Shown here: positions 10,104 to 18,361 of the stretch, in pieces
Position numbering within the stretch: position 1 is the first letter of the stretch
Layout: every line of letters begins with the position of its first letter
Source: Coxiella endosymbiont of Ornithodoros amblus
GTDB lineage: Bacteria > Pseudomonadota > Gammaproteobacteria > Coxiellales > Coxiellaceae
Direction: 5' to 3'
DNA: 40,152 nucleotides
Assembly (NCBI RefSeq): GCF_019425495.1
Contig: NZ_VFIV01000007.1
Span: forward strand, 1 to 40,152
Notes under the pieces: generated by a model
Databases searched by the model: none
The model's input: the letters and a program-made list of their open reading frames with translations, nothing else
Told to the model about the DNA's origin: nothing
Position numbers and translations under genes: made by a program

Positions 10104-10658
10104 TTACCCACCCTCATTATTGACCTTCGAAATAGGCTGATCTGCCAACCAATGTGAAAATTGTTTAAATCGCAAAGGCAAGAATTGGTTCAACCAACTC
10201 ACGATGGGTTGAAATTTAGGGGCTAATTGCGATTGCGCAATCGAACTCCCATTGTTGACGCTCCCAACACTAACGAACAACAATAAAACAGCAACAATTA
10301 AAAACCCTCGCCCAGCACCGAAGAAAATTCCCAACAATCGATCACTAATGCTAAGACCCGTTTTCTTTAATAAAATGTAAATAAGCATATTTAAAATAAT
10401 ACCGATAATAAAAATGGATAAAAATAAACTAGTAAAGGCGACTGCGTATCGTATAGAAGAAGAGAAAATCCAGGTCTGCAAATATATTTGCATAGGCTCG
10501 ACAAACTTAATGGCAACGATAATGGCAGTCACCCAAACCATCAATGAAACAGCCTCTCGCACGAATCCACGAAAAAAACTGATAATAATCGAAAAAAGAA
10601 CAATGCCGATGATCCAAAAATCAACCCAATTTAAATGGGAGAGGAGATGAGAGTTCAT
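10104..10658 (-). CDS. cvpA: CvpA family membrane protein
   Basis: A 184-residue inner-membrane protein with four hydrophobic segments. FWIIGIVLFSIIISFFRGFV is followed by the REAVSLMVW motif typical of CvpA, then a second TM, a third (FTSLFLSIFIIGIILNMLIY), GLSISDRLLGIFFGAGRGFL and a final TM. The family is named from colicin V production in E. coli and has been linked to envelope stress tolerance; the biochemical role is not known. Its position directly upstream of purF is the classic one. The start ATG at 10658 lies about 70 bases after dedD. Confidence 0.93.
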   Translation of the reverse strand: MNSHLLSHLNWVDFWIIGIVLFSIIISFFRGFVREAVSLMVWVTAIIVAIKFVEPMQIYLQTWIFSSSIRYAVAFTSLFLSIFIIGIILNMLIYILLKKTGLSISDRLLGIFFGAGRGFLIVAVLLLFVSVGSVNNGSSIAQSQLAPKFQPIVSWLNQFLPLRFKQFSHWLADQPISKVNNEGG

Positions 10659-10726
10659 TTCATAAACTGCCTATGATCTTTCGTCATCCCAAAGGCGAAG
10701 AGTAACCCACACGAAACCATATGGGG

Positions 10727-11335
10727 CTATTCCCCGAATCTCTCCGCTTTCGCGGGGCTGACGGAGTAATATTTTTTAATGACGCCATTTAATCGCGTTT
10801 GTTGCTTCAATTTTTTCTGAATTTTATTAATTTTATCACGATTGATCTCAGGACCGATAAAAACACGGGTAATGACTTCCCCTTCACGGTTCTTTTGGAG
10901 ATAAGCATCGAACCCTTTGGCACGGAGCTGTTTCAGCAAATGCTTTGCATAGCCATGGTGTACAAAACTTGCCACCTGTATGATCCAAGCCGTTGGTGTT
11001 TTCGATAATAATGACTCCAAAGAATGAATTTTTTTTGCTTTCACCACTTTTTTAGGCTTGGAAGCGGGCACGTCGGGCAGTAGCGAAGGCTTTATTATTG
11101 GTTTAGGAGTCGAATTTAGAGCATTTATTGGTGACAACGGCGTTTCCACCGGCGGCGGCGCAGAGGGCGGTAGCTGCAATTGAACTATCGGCTTATCTGG
11201 CGCAGGCGGGATAGTTGTTGTCATCGTTAAACCAGTTGAGGGACGGGGATTACGGAATAATAAAGGAAAAAATATCGCTACAATAGCCAGCAACACTAGC
11301 GTGCCGATCAGGCGCTGCTTTGCTTTAACTTCCAT
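10727..11335 (-). CDS. dedD: DedD-like SPOR-domain protein
   Basis: A bitopic inner-membrane protein of 202 residues. It has a short basic N-terminus, one TM segment (RLIGTLVLLAIVAIFFPLLF, about 8-27), a long Pro-rich periplasmic linker, and a C-terminal SPOR domain (about 113-195) starting AWIIQVASFVHHGYAKHLLK with the RVFIGP strand. SPOR domains bind denuded glycan strands at the septum, so the product is expected to act in late cell division, like E. coli DedD. It lies between folC and cvpA as in E. coli and Pseudomonas, and its start overlaps the 3' end of folC by 11 bases. Confidence 0.93.
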   Translation of the reverse strand: MEVKAKQRLIGTLVLLAIVAIFFPLLFRNPRPSTGLTMTTTIPPAPDKPIVQLQLPPSAPPPVETPLSPINALNSTPKPIIKPSLLPDVPASKPKKVVKAKKIHSLESLLSKTPTAWIIQVASFVHHGYAKHLLKQLRAKGFDAYLQKNREGEVITRVFIGPEINRDKINKIQKKLKQQTRLNGVIKKYYSVSPAKAERFGE

Positions 11336-12575
11336 TTTCAGCTCCCGAAAGGAAGTGTTTCGCCATTGCTACCGTATAAAAAGAACCAAACACCACCATT
11401 CGATCTCGTGGGCGGCAATCTCCAACCGCTTTCTTAAATGCATCTGCTACAGAATCGAAATTATAGCAGCTTTCCACCTGAAGTTCAGATAATACATTTT
11501 GCAAATTCGCACTTGTCGCCCCCCGCGATTCTGACAAGCTAGCAGCATACCATTGATCGATACAGGTCAGCATCGGCTTTAATGCGCCAGGGATATCTTT
11601 ATCCCTTAACATTGCTACCACCCCTAAGGTTCGGCCAGCATGATCGGTTTTACGGAGCTGTTCCGATAGATAAGCTGTCGCTTGTGGATTGTGGGCCACA
11701 TCAAAAACGATTGGTGCGGGAGTTTGAATCCATTCAAAGCGACCCGGTAATACCGCGTTTTTGATACCGGCAATGAGGGAATGTTGGCTCACTGGCAATT
11801 GCGCTTGTAAACAATGAATCACCATCAAACTGGTCGCTACATTTTCGATTTTAAGTGACGGCAACGGCAATCCCTGATAACCCTGGGTAGGCCCTTGCCA
11901 TTGCCAATTTTCTTTCGTGCTGATGGCAACAAAATCTTTGCCAAACTGATAAAAAGGGGCCTCCAACGATTCCACATGCTCATAAACGCTATTTGGAAGA
12001 TTTGGATCGCCGCCTATCACGGGTTTATGACGCCGAATAATACCTGCTTTTTCCCGACCGATCGATTCACGATCTTCACCTAACCAATCGGTGTGATCGA
12101 TGTCAATGGTAGTAATAACAGCCACGTCCGGCTCAACGATATTCACCGCATCGAGACGCCCTCCTAATCCTACTTCCAACAATAAGATATCTAAATTTTG
12201 TTTTTTACAAATATAAAAAATCGCTAAAGTGGTAAATTCAAAAAAACTCAGCGGCTGATGGTTCCGGTTATCTTCAATAAATTTAAATGCTTCGATAAAC
12301 AATTCGTCTGTTACGGGTTTACCATTGAGTCGCAATCGCTCATTAAATTGCAATAAATGAGGTGAGGTATAAGCAGCCACTTTATAACCTGCTGCTAAGT
12401 AGACGCTTTCCAACGATTTAACTACCGAACCTTTTCCGTTAGTTCCCGCCAGAGTCACAACGGGACAAGCGAAATTATTCAACGATAATTTTTCAGCCAG
12501 AGAGGTAATCCGCAATAATCCCAAATCGATTTCACGCAAGTGAAGGGAATTAATGTAAGCTAACCAATTTTTCAT
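11325..12575 (-). CDS. folC: Folylpolyglutamate / dihydrofolate synthase (FolC)
   Basis: A 416-residue Mur-ligase-type ATP enzyme that adds glutamate to dihydropteroate and folates. The P-loop is TLAGTNGKGS (about 41-50). Next come YTSPHLLQFNERLRLNG, which contacts folate, LLEVGLGGRLDAVN, and TTIDIDHTDWLGED, with the His and Asp of the metal site. The C-terminal domain contains PGRFEWIQTPAPIVFDVAHN, the conserved DxAHN motif. Length and motifs are normal. It follows accD after a 133-base gap and overlaps dedD. Its retention is notable because chorismate synthase (aroC), which feeds folate synthesis through para-aminobenzoate, is broken elsewhere in this window. Confidence 0.97.
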   Translation of the reverse strand: MKNWLAYINSLHLREIDLGLLRITSLAEKLSLNNFACPVVTLAGTNGKGSVVKSLESVYLAAGYKVAAYTSPHLLQFNERLRLNGKPVTDELFIEAFKFIEDNRNHQPLSFFEFTTLAIFYICKKQNLDILLLEVGLGGRLDAVNIVEPDVAVITTIDIDHTDWLGEDRESIGREKAGIIRRHKPVIGGDPNLPNSVYEHVESLEAPFYQFGKDFVAISTKENWQWQGPTQGYQGLPLPSLKIENVATSLMVIHCLQAQLPVSQHSLIAGIKNAVLPGRFEWIQTPAPIVFDVAHNPQATAYLSEQLRKTDHAGRTLGVVAMLRDKDIPGALKPMLTCIDQWYAASLSESRGATSANLQNVLSELQVESCYNFDSVADAFKKAVGDCRPRDRMVVFGSFYTVAMAKHFLSGAENGS

Positions 12576-12708
12576 GATTGGAGAATCTAACTTTTCTAAT
12601 AAAGAAACTCAATAGATCTGCTAGACAGCGTAGCTTTTTAAACTATTCAATTTGGATGCTTGCATTTTGAAGACCCTAAAATTAAATATTTATAAGGCAG
12701 TAGCCATT

Positions 12709-13584
12709 TTAAATGGATTCTTCTGCCAGCAAATCCAGTTGGGGTTTGTGGGTTAATTTGGTAATGAGCGAGGCGATTGTGGATTTCAATTCACGACGGT
12801 CCACAACCATATCAATAGCCCCGTGCTCCAATAAAAATTCACTTCGTTGAAAACCTTCGGGCAAGGTTTGACGGATCGTTTGCTCGATAACCCGGGGGCC
12901 TGAAAATCCAATTAATGCGTTTGGCTCGGCAATAATGACGTCCCCCAGCATAGCCAAACTGGCAGAAATGCCACCCATTGTCGGGTCGGTTAGCACTGAA
13001 ATATAGGGAAGTTTATATTCTGCCAAACGCGCAAGTACCGCACTTGTTTTCGCCATTTGAAATAAAGAAAATAAACCTTCTTGCATCCGCGCACCACCAC
13101 TCGTTGAAAAACAAACAAAAGGAAGCCTTTCACTGATTGCTGCCTCTACCCCAGCCGCAAATCGCTCTCCTACGGCCGCACCCATCGAGCCGCCAACAAA
13201 AAAGAAATTGAACGCTGCAGCCACGATCGGGTTTCCATAAACATTACCCCTGTACACCACCAAGGCTTCTTTTTCTCCAGTAGCTTTCTGCGCAGCGCTA
13301 AGGCGGTCCTTGTATTTTTTGGAATCGCGGAATTTCAAACGGTCGATTGGTAAAATGTCTGCTGCTAATTCCTCCTGCTCGCCCTCATCCAAAAATTGCG
13401 CCAATCGTTTACGGGGGTCAATACGAATATGATAATAGCATTTTGGGCACACCTCTAAATTGCGCTCTAATTCAACTCGATAAAGCACCGCCGTACAAGA
13501 GGGACATTTATGCCAAACCCCTTCAGGCACACCTTTCTTCTTCGCTGTCGAAATTTTTGGTAACAATTTTGTAAACCAGTTCAT
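12709..13584 (-). CDS. accD: Acetyl-CoA carboxylase carboxyltransferase subunit beta
   Basis: A 291-residue AccD subunit which, with AccA, transfers carboxyl from biotin-BCCP to acetyl-CoA to start fatty-acid synthesis. An N-terminal zinc ribbon has C27, C30, C46 and C49 (CPSC and CPKC). The crotonase-like core contains [28 protein letters not shown] and [17 protein letters not shown], which form the oxyanion and CoA-binding loops. It starts 12 bases after truA, with AGAAGGG as a ribosome site. In Pseudomonas trpF lies between truA and accD; here there is no room for it, so trpF has been lost or moved. Confidence 0.98.
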   Translation of the reverse strand: MNWFTKLLPKISTAKKKGVPEGVWHKCPSCTAVLYRVELERNLEVCPKCYYHIRIDPRKRLAQFLDEGEQEELAADILPIDRLKFRDSKKYKDRLSAAQKATGEKEALVVYRGNVYGNPIVAAAFNFFFVGGSMGAAVGERFAAGVEAAISERLPFVCFSTSGGARMQEGLFSLFQMAKTSAVLARLAEYKLPYISVLTDPTMGGISASLAMLGDVIIAEPNALIGFSGPRVIEQTIRQTLPEGFQRSEFLLEHGAIDMVVDRRELKSTIASLITKLTHKPQLDLLAEESI

Positions 13585-13596
13585 CGTTGAACCCTT

Positions 13597-14400
13597 CTAA
13601 AAAGATAGCAAATTAGGGTAAAAAAACGGCCCTAAGGGCGTTCGGGGTAGTTTGAAATGAGAGGGGTAATCGACCTCCACCAGATAAAGTCCATTCGGAG
13701 GAACCGTAACGCCTCCTAGTTGACGGTCTTTCGCTTTCAAAACCGTTCGCGCCCAGTCGGGGTGCTTTTCACCGCTTCCAATCGCCATTAATACACCGGC
13801 AATATTACGTACCATGTGCAATAAAAATGCATTGGCTTGTACTTCAATGACTACCATACGCCGAATTCGATAAATTTCAATCTGAAGAATCTTCCGCATT
13901 GGTGTCCGCGATTGGCACCCTGCCCCCTGAAAAGAACTAAAATCGTGCTCCCCTATTAAATACTGCGCCCCCGCTTGCATCCGTTTTTCATCTAAAGAGC
14001 GATAATAGTGCCACCCAATCGCTTTTCGTAAAATAGCGGGGCGAATTTCATGATTATAAATGATATAGCGATAACGCCGCGCTATGGCGGAATAACGCGC
14101 ATGAAAATCTTCATCCACCTCTTTCGCCCACAAGACACTAATATCATGGGGCAAATTACTATTAGCCCCAAAAACCCAGGCGTGATCGCTGCGATAGGCG
14201 GTCGTATCAAAATGCACCACCTGCGCGGTCGCGTGCACACCAGCATCGGTACGCCCCGCGCAAGTGACAAAAACAGGATGGTTAGCAACAGCCGATAAAG
14301 CTTTTTCAACTTTCCCTTGGACTGTTTTTAACGCTTCCTGCACCTGCCACCCGTGATAAGCTGAGCCGTCGTATCGTATGCCTAATGCGATTCGAGCCAT
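13597..14400 (-). CDS. truA: tRNA pseudouridine(38-40) synthase TruA
   Basis: A 267-residue pseudouridine synthase acting on positions 38-40 of the anticodon arm of many tRNAs. The start MARIALGIRYDGSAYHGWQV is typical, and the catalytic aspartate is D52 in CAGRTDAGVHA. Further conserved parts are DFHARYSAIARRYRYIIYN and FLLHMVRNIAGVLMAIGSG. Full length compared with E. coli TruA (270). It begins three bases after the fimV stop. The neighbouring tRNA-modifying gene dusA is broken while truA is intact. Confidence 0.98.
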   Translation of the reverse strand: MARIALGIRYDGSAYHGWQVQEALKTVQGKVEKALSAVANHPVFVTCAGRTDAGVHATAQVVHFDTTAYRSDHAWVFGANSNLPHDISVLWAKEVDEDFHARYSAIARRYRYIIYNHEIRPAILRKAIGWHYYRSLDEKRMQAGAQYLIGEHDFSSFQGAGCQSRTPMRKILQIEIYRIRRMVVIEVQANAFLLHMVRNIAGVLMAIGSGEKHPDWARTVLKAKDRQLGGVTVPPNGLYLVEVDYPSHFKLPRTPLGPFFYPNLLSF

Positions 14401-14403
14401 TGC

Positions 14404-15345
14404 TTAAAGCAGGCTCTTTAAGAGCTCATCGGCTTCCTGGCGCTGTTCTTCATTCCCCTGTTTACTTACTTGCTTGAGCATTTTACGCGCTGATACCGGG
14501 TCTTCCATTGCAATATAAGTCCGAGCCAGATTAATTTTCGCGGGAATACTTTCAGAACTTCCCATGTAATCATATTCCGACTCGTCAGCGCCGCCAATCG
14601 CTGGTTGATCATCCAAAACTCTTCGGTTTTTTTGATTTTTTCTTTTTCGCGGCCAAAGTGCCCACAGCATCAGAAGTAGAGCAATGAACATCCCGGCTAT
14701 AGCTGCCCTATAGCCATTTTCTCCTAAAATTTGCCTTAAATACGGAATCCATCCGTTAAAAGGGCTTTGAGATGGAGAATTTTTGGGTAGTTGAAAGGCG
14801 GGGTAGCTGCTTTGTTTGAGCTGAATTAACTCTTGATTAAGCAACGTCACTACTTTTTCCAAGTTTCGTAATCGTTGCTGTAATTGTTGGTTTTGACTAT
14901 TCAGTTGCTCCAAGCTACCATCTGTTTGCTGCTGAAATTGCAAACTATTTCGGTTCAATTGAGTAAGTTCTGCCTGAACTATAGCCGAAGAGTCATCGCT
15001 CACAAGCGCGTTGGCGGATGCAGAGACGTCACCCGTACTTTGTCCTGTTTCAGTTTCAGACGCTGACTTTTTAGAAGCAGGGCGGAGAGCCGTAGAGGCG
15101 GCATTTTTAGGTGTCTGATTTTGAGATGTATTATCGGGACTTTTATTTTCGTTCAATTCCGGAACTACCTTAGTTGCTGATCCCTCAGCTTGAGAGGCTG
15201 CGGGTAAAGCCGCCGACAGGGAGAAAGTTTGGTTATCGGCTTTTTGAAAGGATTGTACTGGTGTGCTTCCATTCATTTCGGACACCGCAGCCGGGCTAAG
15301 CATAGGAATGAAAAAGATAATAGCAAAAAAAAGATACCGTTTCAC
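14404..15345 (-). CDS. fimV: FimV-like protein (short form)
   Basis: A 313-residue protein with an N-terminal signal sequence (MKRYLFFAIIFFIPMLSPAA), a low-complexity Ser/Ala/Gln-rich region, a predicted coiled coil (about 130-175, rich in Gln and Leu), one TM segment (GYRAAIAGMFIALLLMLWAL, about 210-228) followed by RKRK, and a C-terminal FimV domain with a TPR-like pair (KINLARTYIAMEDPVSARKM). The C-terminal domain and the location before truA identify it as the FimV/TspA family, which organises polar type IV pilus or secretion machinery in Pseudomonas and relatives. It is much shorter than Pseudomonas FimV and I see no LysM domain, so the peptidoglycan-binding part appears to be missing. 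The start is GTG, with GCAGGAG seven bases upstream. Confidence 0.82.
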   Translation of the reverse strand: MKRYLFFAIIFFIPMLSPAAVSEMNGSTPVQSFQKADNQTFSLSAALPAASQAEGSATKVVPELNENKSPDNTSQNQTPKNAASTALRPASKKSASETETGQSTGDVSASANALVSDDSSAIVQAELTQLNRNSLQFQQQTDGSLEQLNSQNQQLQQRLRNLEKVVTLLNQELIQLKQSSYPAFQLPKNSPSQSPFNGWIPYLRQILGENGYRAAIAGMFIALLLMLWALWPRKRKNQKNRRVLDDQPAIGGADESEYDYMGSSESIPAKINLARTYIAMEDPVSARKMLKQVSKQGNEEQRQEADELLKSLL

Positions 15346-15352
15346 CGATAAT

Positions 15353-15382
15353 CTCCTGCAATTTTAACAAACTTAAACTATA
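15353..15382 (-). promoter_or_regulatory. -10 element and ribosome site before fimV operon
   Basis: On the minus strand a TATAGT hexamer (15377-15382) lies about 30 bases before the GTG start of fimV, and GCAGGAG (15353-15359) sits 7 bases before the GTG, which fixes that start. I do not see a convincing -35 at the right spacing. Confidence 0.45.
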
Positions 15383-15442
15383 TCAAATTTGTATCTGGCC
15401 AGGTAGTTTCAATTTAAAAAAGTAAAGTGTAGTCTTTTTTTA

Positions 15443-16120
15443 ATGCTATTTAGCCAGCTCTTTAATGCAATCTCTTGCATCTACACACCTACCTCATCAC
15501 CAGCGGTTACAAGCGAGAAACTTTATTGATCGATCCTGTCCTGGAACAGATGTATATTATAGGCCTAGGCCTATTTGATGAATTGAGATTAAAGGTGGTC
15601 TTAAGCATTGAAACGCACACCCACGCAGATCACATCACAGCCGCCGCCTCGCTTCAAGAAAAATTTCAGAGTCATAATTTTTCATGGGTAAAATAAGTCG
15701 TGTTAAACACGTTAATTTAAAAACTAAAGATAACGAAAAAATCACGACTGATGGCATTCAATTAATAGCCTTTCACACTCCAAGGCACACTCAGGATTCC
15801 TATAGTTATTTGATGGATAACCGAGCATTTACAGGAGATACCTTACTAATTCGCGGTACCGGACGTACGGATTTTCAAGGTGGCGATTCTTATCAACAGT
15901 ATGACATTTATTTCATAAATTATTAAAATTTCCTGATGCCCTTTAAGTTTATCCCACCCACGATTACAAAGGCATGGCAGTGAGCACCATTGGGGAAGGA
16001 AAATACTATAATCCCCGCTTGCAGGTGAGCGGGCAGAAGAATATGCTACCCTTATGAACCATTTGAATTTACCTAAACTGGGGCTAATGGGCGTGGCTCT
16101 GCGAGAAAATTATGCAAAAA
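15443..16120 (+). pseudogene. Broken ETHE1-like persulfide dioxygenase (MBL fold)
   Basis: The plus strand encodes a metallo-beta-lactamase-fold protein in pieces. MLFSQLFNAISC starts at 15443; after a frame change TYLITSGYKRETLLIDPVLE and THTHADHITAA (metal motif HxHxDH) follow in the 15475-15696 frame. A second shift leads to IAFHTPRHTQDSYSYLM and AFTGDTLLIRGTGRTDFQGG (15684-15926). The third metal region DYKGMAVSTIGEGKYYNPRL and the end NHLNLPKLGLMGVALRENY are in yet other frames. The GRTDFQ motif is specific to ETHE1-type persulfide dioxygenases, which oxidise glutathione persulfide during sulfide detoxification. At least three frameshifts make it non-functional. The end runs into the start of the next gene and is approximate. 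Confidence 0.85.
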
Positions 16121-16768
16121 GATTTTGTAAAACATTTAGTTATTATCACAGCCGCTATCGCTCTTATTATTTCAGCGATAACTCTTGCTCTCTCCAAACC
16201 CGCTCTAACCAAAGCGATAACCATTAATACCAAAGGCCAACCCACCTTGGGGAACCCTGCTGCACCTGTGCATATCGTGGCTTTTGAAGATTTAAAGTGT
16301 CCAAATTGCGCTAGATTCAACGTAGAGGTTCTTCCTGGCATTAAGAAAAAATATATTAACACTGGTATCGCTAAATACACCCTAATAACGCTAGCTTTTT
16401 TGCCGGGTTCTCCCCCCGCTGGCAACGCTGCTTTGTGCCTTTATAAGCAAAGTAAAAATTATTTCTTCCCTTTTGTGAGTTACTTTTATCAACATCAACC
16501 CGACGAGATTCAAAATTTGGCAACTACCCCCAGGCTATTACAATTTGCGCGTAATTCAGTGCGTCAAGCGAATATGAAACAACTTAGTAATTGTATTGTC
16601 AGCAGCCACTATTCTGATGCTTTACAAAAAAATTTAAAAATTGCGAAAAAAACAATGAATCCAGTAGCAGCACCGGCTGTCTATGTAAACGGAGTGAACG
16701 TGGAACCCCTTACCCAAAAGCGTTTAGAAGTTTTAATCAAAGAGGTGCGATCTCGAGCCAAAAATTGA
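16112..16768 (+). CDS. DsbA/BdbD-like thiol:disulfide oxidoreductase
   Basis: A 218-residue thioredoxin-fold protein with an N-terminal membrane anchor or signal (HLVIITAAIALIISAITLAL, about 8-27) and a periplasmic domain. The active site is C63-P-N-C66 in DLKCPNCARFN. The helical insertion of DsbA-like proteins follows, and the cis-proline loop is APAVYVNG near 186-193. CPNC and the KPALTKAITINTKG linker resemble the DsbA/BdbD/Com1-like group rather than E. coli DsbA (CPHC). Its stop overlaps the start of a DsbB/BdbC-type gene (TGATG), the natural quinone-linked oxidant for such a protein, but that partner is broken here. The family assignment is secure; whether it is an oxidase or an isomerase is inference. 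Confidence 0.88.
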   Translation: MQKDFVKHLVIITAAIALIISAITLALSKPALTKAITINTKGQPTLGNPAAPVHIVAFEDLKCPNCARFNVEVLPGIKKKYINTGIAKYTLITLAFLPGSPPAGNAALCLYKQSKNYFFPFVSYFYQHQPDEIQNLATTPRLLQFARNSVRQANMKQLSNCIVSSHYSDALQKNLKIAKKTMNPVAAPAVYVNGVNVEPLTQKRLEVLIKEVRSRAKN

Positions 16769-17207
16769 TGGTTTCCCGTTTATTAAAAAATTACAGCCTT
16801 TATTTTGCATGACTAACCGCGCTAATCGCAACATTAGGCTCGCTTTATCTTAGCCTCCTCCGCCATATCCCGGTGTGTGATTTATGCTGGTATCAACGGA
16901 TATATATTTTGCCCATTAACCATCTCCTATTAGGAATTGCAGCTTATCAGACGGATCGAGTGGTGGTGAAATATGCTCTACCGTTAGTGGTCCTGTGGGT
17001 TTTTTTATTTTCGGCTTATCAATATTTACAACAAATGATCCCTGGATTTTCCTCTATCGACTTATGTGGTTCAACAAGTCCTCGTTGCAATGAAATTCAT
17101 TGGGAAATTTTTGGATTTACACACTCCTCTTTCTCGGAATGCTGGCGACCTTAATAATGAGCTTTTTTAATTATGGCCCTTTATTCATTAGACAAAGGTT
17201 TAGCTAA
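16768..17207 (+). pseudogene. Broken DsbB/BdbC-type disulfide bond protein
   Basis: ATG 16768 overlaps the TGA of the upstream dsbA-like gene. The frame reads MVSRLLKNYSLYFA, meets an in-frame TGA at 16810-16812 (probably from a TGG Trp codon), and then continues in the same frame with a TM and VCDLCWYQRIYILP, the CxxCWYQR quinone-site motif of BdbC/DsbB proteins. Two TMs and the second periplasmic cysteine pair follow (IDLCGSTSPRCNEIHW). A frameshift near 17120 moves the last TM into another frame (LLFLGMLATLIMSFF), which ends at TAA 17205-17207. All four cysteines can still be read, so decay is recent. Such proteins reoxidise the DsbA-like partner and pass electrons to quinone. Confidence 0.88.
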
Positions 17208-18320
17208 TTAATCAAGTTCGAAACGATTTTCTTCTGCCAATTTCTCCCCGTAAGCATTTAAGCGTTTTATGTTCTCTGAAGAGATATTATCAATAAACTC
17301 GCTATCGCTAGATATCGCAACACTAAAATAATCCAAACGTCAACCCAAGACGTCACTTTCATCAATGTTTGAGAGAACTCGATTTGCGTCGATGGACTAT
17401 GCGTAAAAGCATCAGTAACAAACTGCGCCACCAGCCTAATATTCCCAATGCATAGTGCTTGCTACTAACGGAAGGAATCTGGTTCCCCGTTCCAATCAGG
17501 ACTATGAAGATAATCTGACTTTGGATAACGAACAAAAACTTGAGTCAGCGCGTTAAAGATGAATTAAGCGCATAAATACCCCAATCGATAATGATATCTT
17601 CGAGATATTTATCACGAATAGATCGTACGCCCATAGCCGGAAAAAATAAGAACACTTGTCGCCGCATTTAACACTGCCCCACAAATAATAATGCCGCACT
17701 TCTTGGGTGTAGCTCTTAAAAAGCCGGGTGCTCTCTTTTAGGGAATAAGCAGTAATAACTGTCAGTAGTAATAATTGAGCGAACAAAATCGAGCCAAAGT
17801 GACGCTTTAATATTTATTTCTTTCTGCGGTTTAAATATTCGATCCCCCAAAAACCTCCCAAGCTAATGATTTTGTGAGCGAGAGGATTTCGAAATATAGC
17901 CCTCGCTTGTCTATCATAATTTTTTAGCACTTCGGATACGGTAAATCGAGGATTACTGTGGGCGTCTGGCGTTAATAATTGAGTCGCAATCAGACAACCC
18001 GTCAATCTAGATTACAAAATCAAATAATTTCGAGATGGGTTTGCCGTAACCTTATGGGTTTTCCGATAACCTTCTCTAAATATTGTAATACGTGAGCTGT
18101 AAGAATGCCCCGAATTCCGCCGCCATTGAGCGAGAAAATCTGAATAATTTTGACACCTTTGGGAATAAGACGATCGGCCGCGTGAACCTCATCACTTAAT
18201 AGCAAATGACTGTCTTGCAACACGATATGTCGATATAGACGATAATTTCTGTAAATAAATACAAAGACAAGCAAAAAAATAAAAAATTATCCAAAAGATT
18301 ATTTTTGCCATTCTTAACAT
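17208..18320 (-). pseudogene. Broken patatin-like phospholipase
   Basis: A possible start at ATG 18320 gives a hydrophobic N-terminus (FWIIFYFFACLCIY, possibly a signal or lipoprotein sequence). After a frame change the patatin oxyanion motif appears as IFSLNGGGIRGILTAHVLQY. The nucleophile elbow GxSxG should come next, but the sequence near 18000-18030 has two stops and only TGCLIATQLLTPDAH remains. Later parts read LTVITAYSLKESTRLFKSYT and, near 17590, EDIIIDWGIYALN where the catalytic Asp-Gly-Gly should be (DWG instead). The C-terminus ENIKRLNAYGEKLAEENRFE ends at TAA 17208-17210 and matches the patatin tail. Patatins are lipid acyl hydrolases, often secreted virulence factors. This gene ends one base after the opposing dsbB-like pseudogene. 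Confidence 0.85.
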
Positions 18321-18361
18321 TTTTCGGTTTTCCTTACCCTTAGTCTCAGAAAAGACAATCC

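Noticed and set aside
11582-12083. Plus-strand frames over folC
   Set aside because: Antisense to a complete, well-conserved gene.
14050-14309. Frames overlapping truA in both directions
   Set aside because: Shadows of the intact truA sequence.
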